From Arcuatula senhousia (Eukaryota > Mollusca > Bivalvia > Mytilida > Mytilidae), in assembly GCA_963971305.1 (NCBI GenBank), contig OZ020307.1, positions 1,129,501 through 1,193,500 on the forward strand: 64,000 nucleotides of DNA. Reading direction: 5' to 3'. How positions within the stretch are numbered: position 1 is the stretch's first letter; every line of letters begins with the position of its first letter. The position numbers and the translations under genes were made by a program. Positions 63,049 through 64,000 of the stretch are shown one piece after another. The notes under the pieces were generated by a model. That model saw only the letters and a program-made list of their open reading frames with translations. It ran no database searches and had not been told where the DNA came from.

Positions 63049-63766
63049 ATTGTCATACCCTCTGGGACAGCAGAAAACAAACGAACCTTACTTTATTTAC
63101 CCAACCAGCGATCCCTTTGCGTTTCATGTTCCTGACGGTCAACGCCAAGATCATTTCATGCCATGGGCTCATCCATTTACTAGCGTCATCGCAGGACCTA
63201 CCGGAAGTGGAAAATCAGTCTTTGTTAGAAGATTCATTGACACTATACAACATATGATGCTGCCTCAGCCCGATCGAATATGGTGGTCGTACGACATACA
63301 CCAGCCTCTATATTCAGGAATGATCAACGTTGAATTTATCCAAGGGCTACCTGATATTGAGACCCTGAATCCCGAAGAGAAACATCTCATCGTCATCGAC
63401 GACCAGATGGACAACGTCACGCAAGCCATAGCAGACCTGTTTACCAAATACAGTCACCATAGATCTATCAGTATCATGCTGATCGTACAGAACCTGTTTA
63501 ATAAAAACAAACATCACAGAACTATCAGTCTGAATACCCATTACATGGTCGTTTTCAAGAACCCCAGAGACACATCTCAGATCATGGCCATGGCACGTCA
63601 AATGTTTCCAGGAAGAACAAAGTACTTTTTGGAGGCCTATCAAGCTGCAGTTAGAAGACCTCATGGATACATGTTGATCGATATGAAACAGGATACCCCG
63701 GAAATCTTACGTTTGAGAACCGACATTTTTCCCGGGGAAGAGCAAAAGGCAATGGCGGATCTATAA
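62750..63766 (+). CDS. FtsK/HerA-type genome packaging ATPase with zinc finger and polyQ
   Basis: 338 aa from ATG 62750, the first ATG after the predicted transcription start. An N-terminal C2H2 finger (C5/C8/H21/H26) is followed by a low-complexity stretch (~38-112) of Gln runs separated by LSYPQILE or a close variant, then the ATPase domain: DPFAFHVPDG, Walker A AGPTGSGKS (148-156), Walker B HLIVIDDQM (212-220), IMLIVQNLFNKNKHHRTISL and HYMVVFKNPRD. This is the A32-like packaging ATPase pattern of Polinton and adintovirus elements; it would drive genome DNA into preformed capsids. The finger and CAG-encoded Gln runs are unusual additions. The stop codon lies inside the next gene's TATA box. 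Confidence 0.9.
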
Positions 63767-63796
63767 AAAGAGGACGTACTTTGCGATTTCAGTCAG
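63762..63796 (+). promoter_or_regulatory. TATA + TCAGTCAGT promoter overlapping the ATPase stop
   Basis: TATAAAAA at 63762-63769 contains the TAA stop (63764-63766). TCAGTCAGT has A at 63791, 29 bp downstream. The ATG is at 63824. Confidence 0.75.
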
Positions 63797-63823
63797 TCGA
63801 GAGACAGATGTCGACGGAGTAAC

Positions 63824-64000
63824 ATGGTTTCTCCTCGTCTGAAAAAACACGCCACGGATATAGTGTACCTACAAAAAGCCAAACCCTGTGCTAAAAAATT
63901 TCTCATTGAGAAAGCCGACAGATCTTTAGTAGAGTGCCTGTGTGAAGTAGCCGATAACATCTTGAGAGGAAACGTGCCCTTAACATCGGAACAAAAGACC
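63824..64000 (+). CDS. Small basic protein, probable viral core protein (partial)
   Basis: Open from ATG 63824 through the window end (59 codons, 3' end missing). Lys-rich with pattern VYLQKAKPCAKKFLI...ADRSLVECLCEVADNIL.GNVPL. I associate this pattern with the short proteins that follow the ATPase in Polinton/adintovirus-like elements and usually end in a Lys-rich stretch and a glycine-rich hydrophobic tail, reminiscent of adenoviral core protein X. The tail cannot be seen here. A 4-codon upstream ATG frame (63808) precedes it. The assignment is inference from family pattern and gene order. Confidence 0.5.
   Translation, partial: MVSPRLKKHATDIVYLQKAKPCAKKFLIEKADRSLVECLCEVADNILRGNVPLTSEQKT

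Larger units (their letters stand above)
54161..64000 (+). mobile_element. Polinton/adintovirus-like viral element, left part
   Basis: A run of intact plus-strand genes with a protein-primed family B DNA polymerase and an FtsK-HerA-type packaging ATPase, the hallmark pair of Polinton/Maverick and adintovirus genomes, plus small accessory genes with their own promoters. The left boundary is uncertain: no terminal inverted repeat could be paired inside the window. Integrase, protease and capsid genes are not seen and would lie beyond 64,000. Whether it is an endogenous virus or an active transposon is unresolved. Confidence 0.8.

Overview
The window looks like nuclear DNA of a bivalve mollusc. 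This is an inference from large AT-rich introns, GT-AG splice sites, dense miniature inverted-repeat elements, dispersed repeats carrying internal 160-180 bp tandem units, and an ETNPPL-like gene with 11 coding exons. The exact species cannot be read from the sequence.

Region 1 (1-25,704) is a broken, two-exon gene of a transposase-like family with the DFSENY...DGCxxHYKSR...FFATxHxKG signature. Its exons at 30-1843 and 24,937-25,704 join in phase but are separated by 23 kb. Almost all of that intron is one insertion, 1895-23,957. It has near-identical ~348 bp terminal inverted repeats, a 9-bp target-site duplication (CCTTTTTGT), and two giant tandem arrays of a 169-bp satellite in opposite orientations: ~35 diverged monomers, then ~69 virtually identical ones. 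The structure matches a non-autonomous Mutator/foldback-type element that carries and probably amplifies satellite DNA. A TTAA-flanked MITE lies next to it.

Region 2 (25,705-45,700) holds dispersed repeats and a complete host gene at 29,397-45,314: a 500-aa PLP-dependent ethanolamine-phosphate / phosphohydroxylysine phospho-lyase. Its introns hold a LINE 3' fragment, several MITEs, a second MULE-like element with its own 9-bp duplication (TTAATGAAA), and a 38-bp minisatellite that multiplies the splice donor of exon 5.

Region 3 (45,700-53,900) has a 42-bp minisatellite, another LINE remnant, a 1.2-kb dispersed repeat inverted relative to the copy at 27.2-28.5 kb, and the 3' exons of an unrecognised minus-strand gene. 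That gene points away from a compact promoter with a CRE and 20-bp repeats pairing ETS with YY1-like sites.

Region 4 (about 54,000-64,000, running off the window) is the left part of a Polinton/adintovirus-like viral element with intact genes. In order these are: an array of eight E2F-like sites and a probable spliced leader; a 1412-aa protein-primed family B DNA polymerase with N-terminal zinc fingers; a 73-aa ORF with BH1/BH2-like motifs; a membrane-anchored PC4-like protein; a tandem PC4-like protein; a zinc-finger/polyQ FtsK-HerA packaging ATPase; and the start of a probable small basic core protein. The genes after polB each have their own TATA + TCAGT-type promoter at a fixed ~30 bp spacing, and in two cases the TATA box overlaps the preceding stop codon. 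Replication, putative DNA-binding cofactors and packaging genes lie together; capsid genes would be expected beyond position 64,000.
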